Shown: positions 1-8,108 of the stretch, one piece after another
How positions within the stretch are numbered: the stretch's first letter is position 1
Layout: every line of letters begins with the position of its first letter
NCBI GenBank assembly: GCA_019245115.1
Contig: JAFARZ010000149.1
Location: 1-32,491, forward strand
DNA: 32,491 nt
DNA from: Streptosporangiaceae bacterium
GTDB lineage: Bacteria > Actinomycetota > Actinomycetes > Streptosporangiales > Streptosporangiaceae
Direction of reading: 5' to 3'
The notes under the pieces: generated by a model
What the model saw: the letters and a program-made list of their open reading frames with translations, nothing else
Told to the model about the DNA's origin: nothing
Databases searched by the model: none
Translations under genes and position numbers: made by a program

Positions 1-243
1 GGCGGCGGGCTCGTATCCCTCGGCCGGGCGGCGGCGGATCAGTTCGCGGATCGCGGCCAGCTTCCGCGCGGCGGCCCACGATTCGACGGTGTCCCACTGA
101 CCCGCCGCGACCACGACCGTGTCGTCGCCCGCGCCGGGATAACGCTCGCCAGTGCCGGCGGTGGCCTGCAGCAGCCCGGCTAGTGTCACGCCGGGCAGCG
201 CGGCGGGCTGTGCGCCGCTGGTCCCGGCTGGCTGGTCCCCCAT
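1..243 (-). CDS. DUF222/HNH endonuclease-like protein, N-terminal part (runs off the left edge)
   Basis: The first 81 codons of a minus-strand gene are present, starting at the ATG at 243; the rest lies outside the window. The stretch around WDTVESWAAARKLAAIREL followed by IRRRP resembles the N-terminus of actinobacterial DUF222 (13E12-type) proteins, which usually carry a C-terminal HNH nuclease domain. That domain cannot be seen here. The start is well supported: a full GAAAGGAGGT Shine-Dalgarno sequence ends 10 nt upstream of the ATG. A TAGAAT hexamer (complement of 296-301) could be its -10 box, but I see no convincing -35. The gene is divergent from the amidohydrolase at 378. The family call rests on a short segment and is moderate. 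Confidence 0.6.
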   Translation of the reverse strand, partial: MGDQPAGTSGAQPAALPGVTLAGLLQATAGTGERYPGAGDDTVVVAAGQWDTVESWAAARKLAAIRELIRRRPAEGYEPAA

Positions 244-253
244 AACCCCGTAC

Positions 254-269
254 ACCTCCTTTCGGAGGT
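254..269 (-). promoter_or_regulatory. Shine-Dalgarno hairpin with GAAA tetraloop
   Basis: On the minus strand ACCTCC-GAAA-GGAGGT forms a perfect 6-bp stem closed by a GNRA-type GAAA tetraloop. The 3' arm and loop are exactly the ribosome-binding site of the gene starting at 243. In this fold the SD is completely paired, so translation initiation would need the hairpin to open. The structure is read directly from the sequence; a regulatory role is inferred. Confidence 0.6.
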
Positions 270-377
270 TCAGCTTCCCCGTTAAACTTTCTCGAATTCT
301 AGCACGCTTAATATCTGGCATGCTGCTTCAATGGCTTACCATACGGCTATCCTTTCCTTACCGTCAAAATAGAGTAA

Positions 378-1148
378 ATGGGGCCAAGGTCGACAATCCA
401 GTGGATGATTGAGCCGAGCGGAGCGTTGGCGCCTATTGTGGCGTGCTTGCCACACGCCGGAGTGGAATACCCCACAGAGCTGACCAGCGAGCTGACGATG
501 AGCCCAGACGTTCTATGGTCGGACTGGCGAACAGGGGAGCTGTACGACTTCCTGCCCGAACTCGGTATCACCACGATAACCACGGCATTCAGCCGGTTCG
601 TCGCGGACGTCAACCGGGATCCGGACGGAGAACAGCACGGATCGTTCTGGTCCAGCGTCGTCCCGGCCTGCACGCCCGCCGGCAAGCCCGTCTACCGCCG
701 CTCTCTGAGCCCCGCGGAGATCCGGCATCGGATCCGGCTCGCTCACGAACCTTTCCACCAGGCCCTGGATACAGCGATCGACCGATTGCTCAACGTGTTC
801 CCCCGGATCCTGCTGCTCGACCTGCATAGTTTCGGCGTCCCACTGGACGGCGACATCATCATCGGGGACCGTCGCGGCGCGAGCGCCCGGCCCGCTGCGG
901 TGCGTTCGGTCGCCGATGCCTTCGCCCGGAAAGGCTTTACCGTCCTTATCAATAAGCGGTTCATCGGCGGCTGGACGATCCGGCGGTTCGCCGCCAACGA
1001 TCGGGTCGACGCTATCCAGGTGGAACTCAATCAGCGGTGCTACCTGGATATCGATGAGCACCGGTATCAATCCCCCCAGCCTGCAGGTGCTTTCCAGTCA
1101 ACCAAGCGCTCGCTCAGATCCGCGCTCCAAGATATAGCGCGCGAATAG
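378..1148 (+). CDS. N-formylglutamate amidohydrolase family protein
   Basis: This 256-residue protein fits the N-formylglutamate amidohydrolase (FGase) family, zinc-dependent enzymes that release formate or an amine from N-acyl amino acids, classically at the end of histidine degradation. Visible motifs in order are LPHAGVEYP near residue 24, SRFVADVNRD near 72, LLLDLHSFGVP near 147, a DIIIGDRRGAS segment, FIGGWTIRRF near 194 and IQVELNQRCYLD near 215. Length matches the family. No hut genes are adjacent, so the substrate is open; many members act on other N-acyl or N-formimino compounds. The start is uncertain: ATG 378 has no clear SD, and the in-frame ATG at 405 is nearer the usual family start. 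The upstream 300-377 is AT-rich and probably holds the promoter. Confidence 0.8.
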   Translation: MGPRSTIQWMIEPSGALAPIVACLPHAGVEYPTELTSELTMSPDVLWSDWRTGELYDFLPELGITTITTAFSRFVADVNRDPDGEQHGSFWSSVVPACTPAGKPVYRRSLSPAEIRHRIRLAHEPFHQALDTAIDRLLNVFPRILLLDLHSFGVPLDGDIIIGDRRGASARPAAVRSVADAFARKGFTVLINKRFIGGWTIRRFAANDRVDAIQVELNQRCYLDIDEHRYQSPQPAGAFQSTKRSLRSALQDIARE

Positions 1149-1175
1149 CGCCCGTACGCCTGCTTAGGGAGGCGC

Positions 1176-1430
1176 GATCATGGGAGACAGTCACGGAGGC
1201 GGAGAAATAGGCGCAACCTGTCACGGAGGCAGGTATCTGGGGGCGCAGTCACGAGGTGCGGTCGGAGGCCACAGTTACGGAAACATGATCATGGGAGCAC
1301 AGTCGCGAACTCGTGGCCATGGGGACATTGTTACTAGAGCACGATTGGAGGCGTGGTCAAGGGGGCAAGGTTACAGAAGCGGTCAGGGACACAGTTGCGG
1401 AAACGCGATCATGTGGTAGCCACAGAAGCG
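1176..1430. repeat. Degenerate tandem array with units of about 26-30 bp
   Basis: About eight diverged copies of a unit resembling GATCATGGGAGCACAGTTAC followed by GGAGGC run through this stretch. The clearest pairs are TCACGGAGGC at 1191 and 1221, exactly 30 bp apart, and ACAGTTACGG at 1271 with ACAGTTGCGG at 1391, exactly 120 bp apart and both continuing into AAAC..GATCATG. One frame is open as a Gly/His/Ser-rich 79-residue ORF (1180-1419) with a GGGAGG at 1167-1172. I regard a protein as possible but unproven, because any repeat without stops gives such an ORF. The following 1431-1660 contains nothing I recognise. Confidence 0.55.
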
Positions 1431-1662
1431 CGGAGAGGCGGTGCAGGATTGCTCCGAATGTCCTGGTAAGCCCCGAAACGGGATGCCACGAGGACAGGGC
1501 CAAGGCGGTGGGTCGGAAAATGCAGCCGGATTCATAACCGTGTACGGCTAACCCTCGAATGCGAGCATTCCAAGTTGAACCGAATTTTCGGCAGCGGCGT
1601 TGCGGACGACTGCCGGTTTGCCGGATATGACCGTTACGTGGACGGCGGCCGCGCTGGACGAG

Positions 1663-1739
1663 GCGGAATAAAAAGGCTCCACGGAATAAAGGGTACCGAT
1701 TTCCGGCGCCCTTTATTCCGGAAGGCTCCTAACTTCCAC
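1663..1739. repeat. 77-nt quasi-palindromic element, copy A
   Basis: This copy aligns without gaps to 16888-16964 and 28120-28196. Its layout is a 20-nt outer arm beginning GCGGAA, a 15-nt inner arm (1683-1697), a 7-nt loop GATTTCC, a 15-nt inner arm (1705-1719) and a 20-nt outer arm ending TTCCAC. The inner arms pair as GGAATAAAGGG with CCCTTTATTCC, followed by one mismatched dinucleotide. It lies between the convergent amidohydrolase and kinase genes. No flanking target-site duplication is visible. Confidence 0.8.
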
Positions 1740-1847
1740 AAGGTCGCTAGCCCATGTGCCCGCTATGTGGTGGTAAGCGGAAGTCCGGCAGGTCGGTGCG
1801 GCGTTTGACAGCGAAGGTGCCATAGTCTCTACGCCGCAAACGTGCGT

Positions 1848-1925
1848 TATTCCGGAATGCTCCCAATTTGGTAGGTAACCGTAGGCGATCTTCGCAGTGT
1901 GGTGGAAATGATGAAATATCCGGCA
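1848..1925 (-). repeat. Partial 77-nt element arm plus conserved box
   Basis: TTATTCCGGAATGCTCCCAA at 1848 repeats one arm of copy A (1713 onwards) with two changes in the shared stretch. About 35 nt further on, AAATGATGAAATATCCGGC at 1907-1925 matches the reverse complement of the box GCCCGACATTTCACCATTT found before the 77-nt element at 16846 and, in near-identical form, at 28067. Read on the minus strand, the order is kinase gene, GC-rich repeats, box, spacer, element arm, as in the other two copies. Confidence 0.6.
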
Positions 1926-1942
1926 CGGGCCAAGGGCGTGCC

Positions 1943-2053
1943 TGGTGCGGACGGGTGCCGGATGGGGACGGGTGCCGGATGGGGACGGGTGCCGGGCCGG
2001 ACGGGTGCGGGGCCGGACGGGTGCCTGGTGCGGACGGGTGCCGGGCCGGCCGG
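1943..2053. repeat. GC-rich minisatellite directly after the kinase stop codon
   Basis: About six units of 15-17 bp share the core GGACGGGTGCC (for example GGATGGGGACGGGTGCC twice in succession). The array begins immediately beyond the stop codon of the minus-strand kinase gene (2054-2056) and ends close to the conserved box at 1907-1925. No convincing coding function is seen. Confidence 0.8.
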
Positions 2054-3631
2054 TCAGGGGAGCAGCGGCCCTATGCCGAGACCGGGCAATTGCAGCAGGT
2101 CCAGCAGACCGCCGCCCGAACTCGACCCCGCCGAACCCGACCCCGCCGAAGTCGAAGTCGAAGTCGACCCGGTGGAACCCGTCGAACCCGACCCGGCCGA
2201 AGCCGAGCTGCTGGGTGAACTGGATGCCGAGGAGCCGGGCGTCGGCGACCCGGAGCCGCGAGGGCTGGGCGATGGCCGCCCCGTCTTGGGCGAGGTGGTC
2301 CGGGCGACGACCGTACCGGGCAGCGACCCGGAGCTGGGCGGAACCGAGTACCGGTACGTGGCTTTTACCATGATCGTGCTGCCGGGTGTCACCGATCCAT
2401 TCGGTATGACCTCGGTGACGGTTCCTTCCGGCAGCGAACTGCGGGTCCATTCCAGCAGCGGCACCAGGCCGAGGGCCCGGAGCTGGGCCAGCACCGTGTT
2501 CAGTGGCTGACCGATCAGCTCAGCGGCGTTGACCTCGACGCTCTTCGACGTCGGGGACCCGGCCGTCGGACCGGACCGCACGGGAGCGGCCAGGGCACCG
2601 GAATGACTACCGGGAGCGGAAAGCAAACCGAGCCAGCCCGCCAGCCCGGCCGCCGCGGCTGTCGCCACCGCCGCGGCCGCGATACCCAATCGTTTGCGCG
2701 GCCTGAACTTCTTAACATGCGGGTAGCCGACGGAACTAACCGCCATGCCGTCCGAACTAGCCGCCATGGTGGCGGGAAGCCGCGGGGGCCGGCCCACGGC
2801 CATCGCATCGCGATCGCCCGCGGCCATCGCGTCGCGGATCTGGCCCGCGTATTCCGCCACCGCGGCCGCGCTCGGTGGCCGCCGGGCCGGCTCCTTGGCG
2901 GTCATGAACCTGACCAGGTCAGTGAGTCCGGTCGGCGCGTCATCCGGTAGCGGAGGTAGCTGCCGGTGCAGGTGGCCCGCCATTATCTCCGTCCGCGTGC
3001 CATCGAACGGGAGCATTCCGGTCAGGCATTCATACCCCACGATGCCAAGCGAGTAGAGGTCGCTGGCGGGCGTGCCCGGCGCGCCGATCGCTCGCTCGGG
3101 CGCCAGGTAAGGAGTGGTGCCCATGACGATCCCGCTTCCGGTCAACGGCGCGGATCCCGTCGCGTGGGCGATCCCGAAGTCGGTGATCTTGACCTGGTTG
3201 CCGGGACCGAGCAGCAGGTTCTCCGGCTTGACGTCCCGGTGCACCAGCCCGGCGCGATGGGCGGCCTCCAGGCCGGCCGCCGCCTGCGCGATGATGTCCG
3301 CGGTGCGCACCGGGTCGAGCGGTCCGTTGTCGAGGATCCCGGCCAGCGAGGGCCCGTCCACGAACTCCATCACCAGATAGGGCCCGACCGACTCGCCGTA
3401 GTCATAGACCTGCGCGACGCACGGATGGGTCAGCGAACCCGCCAGGCGCGCCTCGGTCCGGAACCGGATCAGCGTCTCGGGATGGTCCGCGTACGCCGAA
3501 CGCAGCAGCTTGACGGCCACCGGCCGTTGCAGGACCAGATCGGTGGCTCGCCACACCTGGCCCACGCCACCGGCGGCGATCCGCGAGTCCAGCCGGTACC
3601 GACCGCGAATAAGGAAACCGGAGTGCGGCAC
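2054..3631 (-). CDS. Ser/Thr protein kinase with one PASTA domain
   Basis: This is a 525-residue Hanks-type kinase anchored in the membrane. The glycine loop IAAGGVGQVW is at 18-27, the ATP-binding Lys at 41, the helix-C Glu probably at 60, HRDVKPEN at 131-138 (catalytic Asp133), DFG at 151-153 and APER at 177-180, so the kinase should be active. A basic stretch precedes one transmembrane helix at about 316-338. A single extracellular PASTA domain follows (367-427), then a Ser/Thr/Gly/Pro-rich tail (435-508) and a hydrophobic end. PASTA domains sense muropeptides or lipid II in PknB relatives, which usually have three or four; one is few. The start is GTG 3631 with a weak GGTGAT; an ATG slightly upstream is in another frame. 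No fts or pbp genes are adjacent. The PP2C phosphatase at the right edge is a possible antagonist but is 28 kb away. Confidence 0.93.
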   Translation of the reverse strand: MPHSGFLIRGRYRLDSRIAAGGVGQVWRATDLVLQRPVAVKLLRSAYADHPETLIRFRTEARLAGSLTHPCVAQVYDYGESVGPYLVMEFVDGPSLAGILDNGPLDPVRTADIIAQAAAGLEAAHRAGLVHRDVKPENLLLGPGNQVKITDFGIAHATGSAPLTGSGIVMGTTPYLAPERAIGAPGTPASDLYSLGIVGYECLTGMLPFDGTRTEIMAGHLHRQLPPLPDDAPTGLTDLVRFMTAKEPARRPPSAAAVAEYAGQIRDAMAAGDRDAMAVGRPPRLPATMAASSDGMAVSSVGYPHVKKFRPRKRLGIAAAAVATAAAAGLAGWLGLLSAPGSHSGALAAPVRSGPTAGSPTSKSVEVNAAELIGQPLNTVLAQLRALGLVPLLEWTRSSLPEGTVTEVIPNGSVTPGSTIMVKATYRYSVPPSSGSLPGTVVARTTSPKTGRPSPSPRGSGSPTPGSSASSSPSSSASAGSGSTGSTGSTSTSTSAGSGSAGSSSGGGLLDLLQLPGLGIGPLLP

Positions 3632-3697
3632 GGTACATCACCGTACCCGCGTATGCCAGACGAAACAGGCGCCTCTGGCAAATCCGTTTAAACTGTA

Positions 3698-5131
3698 CTA
3701 ATTCGCGGGGGGACGACCCCCCGCGCCCCCCGGTAAGACTTGAACGAACTCAATACCCGTGAGCTGGCAGAAGACCTTCCAGTCCGTGGCGTGATGGCCC
3801 AGGTTCATGACCTCGTGGTGCGGACCGCCGTGGGCGAGCCAGCCATTCAGGCACTGGCGCAGGCCCGAGGCGGGCCGGAACTGACCGTACGGCATCTCCA
3901 GGGCGGGCAGCTCCTGCGAATCGAGGTTCTCGCCCTCCGCGACGACCAGACGGAACCGGTCGCCCTCCAGGGAAACCAGTGTCGCCAGCGTCGCTGGCCC
4001 CGGCTGGTACTGGAACAGGAACGTCGGCGGGTCGTCCAGGCGCCCGATACCAAGCGGGCGCTTGATCAGCTTAACGCGACGGTCGGTTCGCGCGACCTTC
4101 CAGTTCCCTTCGCCCATGTGCGACATGAGCACGGAGTCCGACGGGAAGTCCATCGCGTACATCTCGGTGAAGTGCGCGTCGCCGATGAGCTTGTGACCGG
4201 CGTAAACCAGGCAGGCGGTGAGCACGTCGCCTTCGGCGGCATAGCCGTAGCCTCGGGCCATCAGCGAAGACGCGGCGGCCAGCGGCAGCCGGGAGAACCG
4301 GCCGTCTTCGCCGATGGCGTCGAAGTGCGCCGTGTAGGCGCCGAAGCCCCGTTCGTCCAGGATCCGCTGGATCGCGATCTGCATGCGGGCGTGGTCTGTC
4401 CGCTCTACCTCGGACAGGCGCGGGTCGATCTCGAATTGTTCGTTTTCGTCATTTACGAGGTCGGATACTTCGGCGTCAGAGACCGTTTGCATCCCGCGCC
4501 ACAGGTCGCCCTGCGCCACCGAGATGATGGCCGGCCCTAGCGAACGGACCAGCGCGGACTCGTCGACCCGGATGTCACCCATCTCGTTCATCGCGTAGCC
4601 GAAGATCGCGACCTTGAGCTTCTTCCACGCGGTGACGGCCGACGCGGCGCGAGCCCAGCGGGCCACGTCATCACGGAACGACGCGGCACGCCAGTCGTCG
4701 GTGAGTACGGAGAACGGCTTGCCCGCCCGGACCATGGCGTTCGCCGTGTCCTGCGCGCCGTGCACGCCCTGGTTATAGGTCATGTCCGCCATATCCCAGG
4801 CGGGAGTAACCGAAGGCTCGGGCTGGATGTTGGCCAGCAGGACCGGCAGCCGGGATTCCGACAGCAGGCGCGCTACGCGCATGGCCGGGCCATAGGTCAG
4901 CATCACGACCATGACGCCGTCCAGGTCCATGTCTTCGAACTCGCGCATCGCCCGTTCGGCGTCCTCGCGGTACTTGATCGCCTTGGACGGGGTGAACTCC
5001 GCGATATCCGCCAGGTGCGCCGCGATCTCCGCGGCGTAGCCCTCCTGCCGCTGCGCGATACCGGGGATCATCTCGTCGTACAAATCCTGCATGATGCCGA
5101 GGATCCCGATGCGCGGCTTACGGTCCGTCAT
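3698..5131 (-). CDS. araA: L-arabinose isomerase-type protein (L-fucose/L-arabinose isomerase family)
   Basis: The 477-residue product resembles AraA, the cytoplasmic Mn-dependent enzyme that converts L-arabinose to L-ribulose. Candidate metal and substrate residues lie in DAHFTEMYAMDF, SHMGEGNW and GGPHHEVMNLG, which correspond in order to the Glu, Glu and His ligands of known AraA proteins. The assignment depends partly on context, because araD and a ribulokinase gene lie directly upstream on the same strand, 12 nt and 671 nt away. The ATG at 5131 follows an AGGAGA. The Gly/Pro-rich C-terminus is low complexity. L-fucose isomerase-like function is an alternative, since the superfamily shares the fold. 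No sugar transporter gene is in the cluster. Confidence 0.82.
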   Translation of the reverse strand: MTDRKPRIGILGIMQDLYDEMIPGIAQRQEGYAAEIAAHLADIAEFTPSKAIKYREDAERAMREFEDMDLDGVMVVMLTYGPAMRVARLLSESRLPVLLANIQPEPSVTPAWDMADMTYNQGVHGAQDTANAMVRAGKPFSVLTDDWRAASFRDDVARWARAASAVTAWKKLKVAIFGYAMNEMGDIRVDESALVRSLGPAIISVAQGDLWRGMQTVSDAEVSDLVNDENEQFEIDPRLSEVERTDHARMQIAIQRILDERGFGAYTAHFDAIGEDGRFSRLPLAAASSLMARGYGYAAEGDVLTACLVYAGHKLIGDAHFTEMYAMDFPSDSVLMSHMGEGNWKVARTDRRVKLIKRPLGIGRLDDPPTFLFQYQPGPATLATLVSLEGDRFRLVVAEGENLDSQELPALEMPYGQFRPASGLRQCLNGWLAHGGPHHEVMNLGHHATDWKVFCQLTGIEFVQVLPGGAGGRPPAN

Positions 5132-5143
5132 TGATCCGGTCTC

Positions 5144-5806
5144 CTATCGCTGGCCGTAATGGTTCTTGTAGCGTTCGTGCAGGGCGTCCACCTGGTCGGT
5201 GGGCAGTGGCGTCAGCTCGCCGAAGGCTCGGGCCAGATGAACGGTCCGCGCGACGTCCTCGCACATCACCGCCGCCTTCACCGCGTCGCGCGCAGAGCTT
5301 CCCACCGTAAAAACCCCATGGCTCTTCATGAGAACGGCTGGTGATCTTCTTCCGGACAACGTTTCCACGACACCGCGGCCGATCTTGTCATCGCCTATCG
5401 GCGCGAACGGGCCGACCGGGATCTCCCCGCCGAACTCGTCGGCCATCGCCGTGATCACACAGGGAATGGGCTCGCCGCGGGCCGCCCACGCGGTGGCGTA
5501 CGTCGAGTGGGTGTGCACGACACCCCCGACCTCTGGCATGTTCCGGTAGATATAGGCATGCGTCGCGGTGTCGGACGAGGGGCTGAGGTGCTCGCCATCG
5601 AGCGACTTGCCGTCCAGATCGCACACCACCATCGATTGCGGCGTGAGGTCGTCGTACGACACGCCGCTCGGCTTGATCACCATCAGGTCTTCGTCGCGGA
5701 CCCGCGCGGAGATGTTCCCGCTGGTCCAGGCGACGAGGTTGTTGCGGACCAGTTCGGCGTGCAACGCACACACCTGTTCGCGCAACGAGTCAAGGTCTTG
5801 GGTCAT
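5144..5806 (-). CDS. araD: L-ribulose-5-phosphate 4-epimerase (class II aldolase family)
   Basis: This 220-residue protein belongs to the class II aldolase/AraD family and would interconvert L-ribulose 5-phosphate and D-xylulose 5-phosphate, delivering arabinose carbon to the pentose phosphate pathway. SGNISARV near 29 and KPSGVSYDDL near 45 form the phosphate/substrate region, and SSDTATH follows near 77. HTHSTYA near 98 and KSHGVF near 161 supply zinc-binding histidines. The ATG overlaps the stop of the upstream ribulokinase gene (ATGA at 5803-5806), indicating translational coupling, and araA starts 12 nt downstream. Sibling enzymes in the family act on fuculose or rhamnulose phosphates; the neighbours favour arabinose. 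Confidence 0.88.
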   Translation of the reverse strand: MTQDLDSLREQVCALHAELVRNNLVAWTSGNISARVRDEDLMVIKPSGVSYDDLTPQSMVVCDLDGKSLDGEHLSPSSDTATHAYIYRNMPEVGGVVHTHSTYATAWAARGEPIPCVITAMADEFGGEIPVGPFAPIGDDKIGRGVVETLSGRRSPAVLMKSHGVFTVGSSARDAVKAAVMCEDVARTVHLARAFGELTPLPTDQVDALHERYKNHYGQR

Positions 5807-7560
5807 GAACCGGCGTCCGTTCGTTCGAAAAAGGCTTTATCTCTTATCGCGCGAAGGCGGTGCATCACGTCGTTGGTGCCGCGGCCGAAGTAGTCGTGCA
5901 GCCGCACGTACTCGGCGTAGAGCTCGTCGTAGACGGCGGCGCGGGCCGGGTCGGGGCGGTAGGCGTCGACCCGGCAGCGGCCCATCGCGGCGGCCGCGGA
6001 AGGCACATCGGGGTAGGCGCCGGCCGCGACCGCGGCGTGAATGGCGGAGCCCAGGGCGGGGGCCTGGTCCGAACTGATCACGCTGAGCGGCCGGCGCAGC
6101 ACGTCCGCGTAGATCTGCATGACCGGGCCGTCCTTGATCAGGCCGCCGGCCGCTACCAGTTCGGTGACCGGGCAGCCGGCCTCGCCGAACGTGTCGATGA
6201 TCTTGCGGGTGCCGAACGCGGTCGACTCCACCAGCGCGCGGTAGATTTCCGGTGCGGTGGTGGCGAGGGTCATCCCGATGATCAGGCCGGACAGGCCATG
6301 GTCCACCAGGACCGATCGATTGCCGCCTTCCCAGTCCAGTGCGATCAGGCCGTGCGCGCCCGGCGGCTGCCGCATGGCGTGCTCGGCGAGCAGGGCATAC
6401 AGCGACATGTTCCGCTGGCGTGCCTCGTCGGTGTAGGAGGCGGGAACGGCTTTCTCGATGAACCAGGCGAAGATGTCCCCGACCGCGCTCTGGCCCGCTT
6501 CATAGCCCCACAGACCTGCCACGATGCCGCCATCGACCACGCCGCACATGCCGGGGACCTCGGCGAGTTCGTCGCCGTTCATCACGTGGCAGGTGGAGGT
6601 GCCCATGATCGCGACCATCTTGCCGGGGGAGATGGGCCCGGCCGCCGGGACGGTGACGTGGGCGTCGACGTTGCCGATGGCGACCGCGATGCCCTCGGGC
6701 AAGCCGAGGCGTTCGGCCGTTTCGCCGGTGAGATGGCCGGCCAGGTCGCCCAGGGCCTGCACTGGATGCTCGAGCTTGTCCTTCGCGAACGTCGCGAAGC
6801 GGGGATCGAGAGCGGCGAGGAAGTCCTCGGACGGGTAGTGGCCGTCCTGATAAATGCCCTTATATCCAGCGGTGCAGGCGTTCCTGGTCTCCTTGCCACA
6901 CAGCTGCCAGACGATCCAGTCCGCGGCCTCGATCCACCGGGCGGCCTTATCGTAGAGCTCCGGATCCTCGTCGAGGACCTGGAGCGCCTTGGCGAACTGC
7001 CACTCCGAGGAGATCTTGCCGCCGTAGCGGTTGATCCACGGCTCCTTGCGCTCGTGGGCGAGGTTGTTGATCCGGTCGGCGTGGGGCTGGGCGGCGTGGT
7101 GCTTCCACAGCTTGGGATAAGCGTGCGGGCGGTCGTTCAGTCCGGGGAGCTGGCACAGCGGAGTTCCGTCGGCCGTCACCGGCATGCAGGTGGACGCGGT
7201 GAAGTCGGTGGCGATGCCGACGACGTCGGCCGCGTCGATGCCCGCGTCGGCGATGGCGGCCGGGACGGCGGTCGCCAGGGCGCCGATGTAGTCGGCCGGG
7301 TCCTGGAGCGCCCAGTCGGGCGGGAGTTCGGCGCCGTGGCCGGAGGCCGAGGCCGGTTCAGTACCGTGGCCGGAGGCCGGGGCCGGTTCAGTACCGTGGC
7401 CGGAGGCCGAGGCCGGTTCAGTACCGCTCACCGGCAGCGTCCGGTCGATTACGCCATGCGCGTAATCGGCCACCGCAGTGCCCATCTCCGCGCCGTCGCT
7501 GACGCGGACGACCAGAGCACGCGCGGACAAGGTACCGAAATCCACCCCGATGACGTACAT
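5803..7560 (-). CDS. araB: Ribulokinase (FGGY family) with a short tandem-repeat insert
   Basis: This is an FGGY carbohydrate kinase that should phosphorylate L-ribulose. The start YVIGVDFGTLSARALVV is the ATP/phosphate-1 motif of ribulokinases, and the C-terminal half contains IMGTSTCHV and AAGGLIKDGPVM. I place the start at ATG 7560, where AAGGA sits 7 nt upstream and the protein begins MYVIGVDFG as relatives do (585 residues). The upstream in-frame ATG at 7626 would add 22 polar residues and put a perfect repressor palindrome inside the gene. Three 30-bp repeats (7331-7420) encode GTEPASASGH units between the first strands of the N-terminal domain, an insert not expected in the family. It is the first gene of the operon with araD and araA. 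Confidence 0.88.
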   Translation of the reverse strand: MYVIGVDFGTLSARALVVRVSDGAEMGTAVADYAHGVIDRTLPVSGTEPASASGHGTEPAPASGHGTEPASASGHGAELPPDWALQDPADYIGALATAVPAAIADAGIDAADVVGIATDFTASTCMPVTADGTPLCQLPGLNDRPHAYPKLWKHHAAQPHADRINNLAHERKEPWINRYGGKISSEWQFAKALQVLDEDPELYDKAARWIEAADWIVWQLCGKETRNACTAGYKGIYQDGHYPSEDFLAALDPRFATFAKDKLEHPVQALGDLAGHLTGETAERLGLPEGIAVAIGNVDAHVTVPAAGPISPGKMVAIMGTSTCHVMNGDELAEVPGMCGVVDGGIVAGLWGYEAGQSAVGDIFAWFIEKAVPASYTDEARQRNMSLYALLAEHAMRQPPGAHGLIALDWEGGNRSVLVDHGLSGLIIGMTLATTAPEIYRALVESTAFGTRKIIDTFGEAGCPVTELVAAGGLIKDGPVMQIYADVLRRPLSVISSDQAPALGSAIHAAVAAGAYPDVPSAAAAMGRCRVDAYRPDPARAAVYDELYAEYVRLHDYFGRGTNDVMHRLRAIRDKAFFERTDAGS

Positions 7561-7606
7561 GCGATCGTCCTTGTCTTTGCCCGGTGCGCTGTCCTTTTCG
7601 GTCCGC

Positions 7607-7643
7607 TTGTTAGCGCTAACAACCATCTAGCCGCCTCATCATA
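7607..7643 (-). promoter_or_regulatory. Ara operon operator (perfect palindrome) and possible -10 box
   Basis: TTGTTAGCGCTAACAA at 7607-7622 is a perfect 16-bp palindrome of the type bound by LacI-family repressors. On the minus strand TATGAT (complement of 7638-7643) lies just upstream and could be the -10 box, which would put transcription start near 7630 and the operator a few bases downstream. I see no clear -35. A single-mismatch copy of the core occurs upstream of the lacI-type gene (9219-9230), so repression of both by the same protein is likely. Confidence 0.75.
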
Positions 7644-7987
7644 ACGCTCTTAGTCCTGCACTGTTGCCTGGCGTCCCACAAGGAAATCGTATTCCTCGAT
7701 GATGTGGTGATGCACCGCTACAGTTACGACCGCATCATCCCACTGTCAGCGGGCGGAGTCTCGGGCGCTCGGGCAGCGGGCGCCGGTCGGGTCTCGGGCA
7801 GCGGGCGGGGTCCCCGGGCGCCGGGCGTGGTCCCGGGCAGCGGCCGTGCTCCACCCTGGCAGCGGCCACGCTCCCCCCTGCAACTCCCGTCACATGAACC
7901 TCACTGCCCACACACGGCCAGGGTATTAAGGGGTACGTTGCGCCAACATCCCCCTAGAGCCTGCTTGAGACCTCGATTCTGACGGCA

Positions 7988-8059
7988 CCGATGGTGCCAT
8001 CGGCACGCTCGAATCGGACACATTGCCTTGGAGGGCGACACCGATGGCCCCATCGGTGT
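7988..8059. promoter_or_regulatory. Two related CCGATGG/CCATCGG hairpins between lacI-type gene and araB
   Basis: CCGATGG-TG-CCATCGG (7988-8003) and ACACCGATGG-CC-CCATCGGTGT (8038-8059) are near-identical perfect inverted repeats 50 bp apart. They lie downstream of the repressor gene (ends 8109) and upstream of araB. There is no T-tract, so they could be weak terminators or binding sites. The rest of the 7644-7987 gap is a GC-rich stretch of imperfect GGGCAGCGGGC-type repeats with no gene I can support. Confidence 0.5.
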
Positions 8060-8108
8060 GCTCGCGGCGGCTGCTTCATCTGACCGAGCGGGGCTTCCAA
8101 ACAGGTTC

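Noticed and set aside
1176..1430. CRISPR array
   Set aside because: Units are degenerate and contiguous with no unique spacers of constant length, and no cas genes are present.
1540..1585. Possible tRNA T-arm (CTCGAATGCGAG)
   Set aside because: It is a simple palindrome; no acceptor stem, anticodon arm or GTTCGAATC consensus can be built around it.
5860..7644. 594-codon plus-strand open frame
   Set aside because: Antisense shadow of araB; no recognisable domains and Gly/Arg/Val-rich composition.
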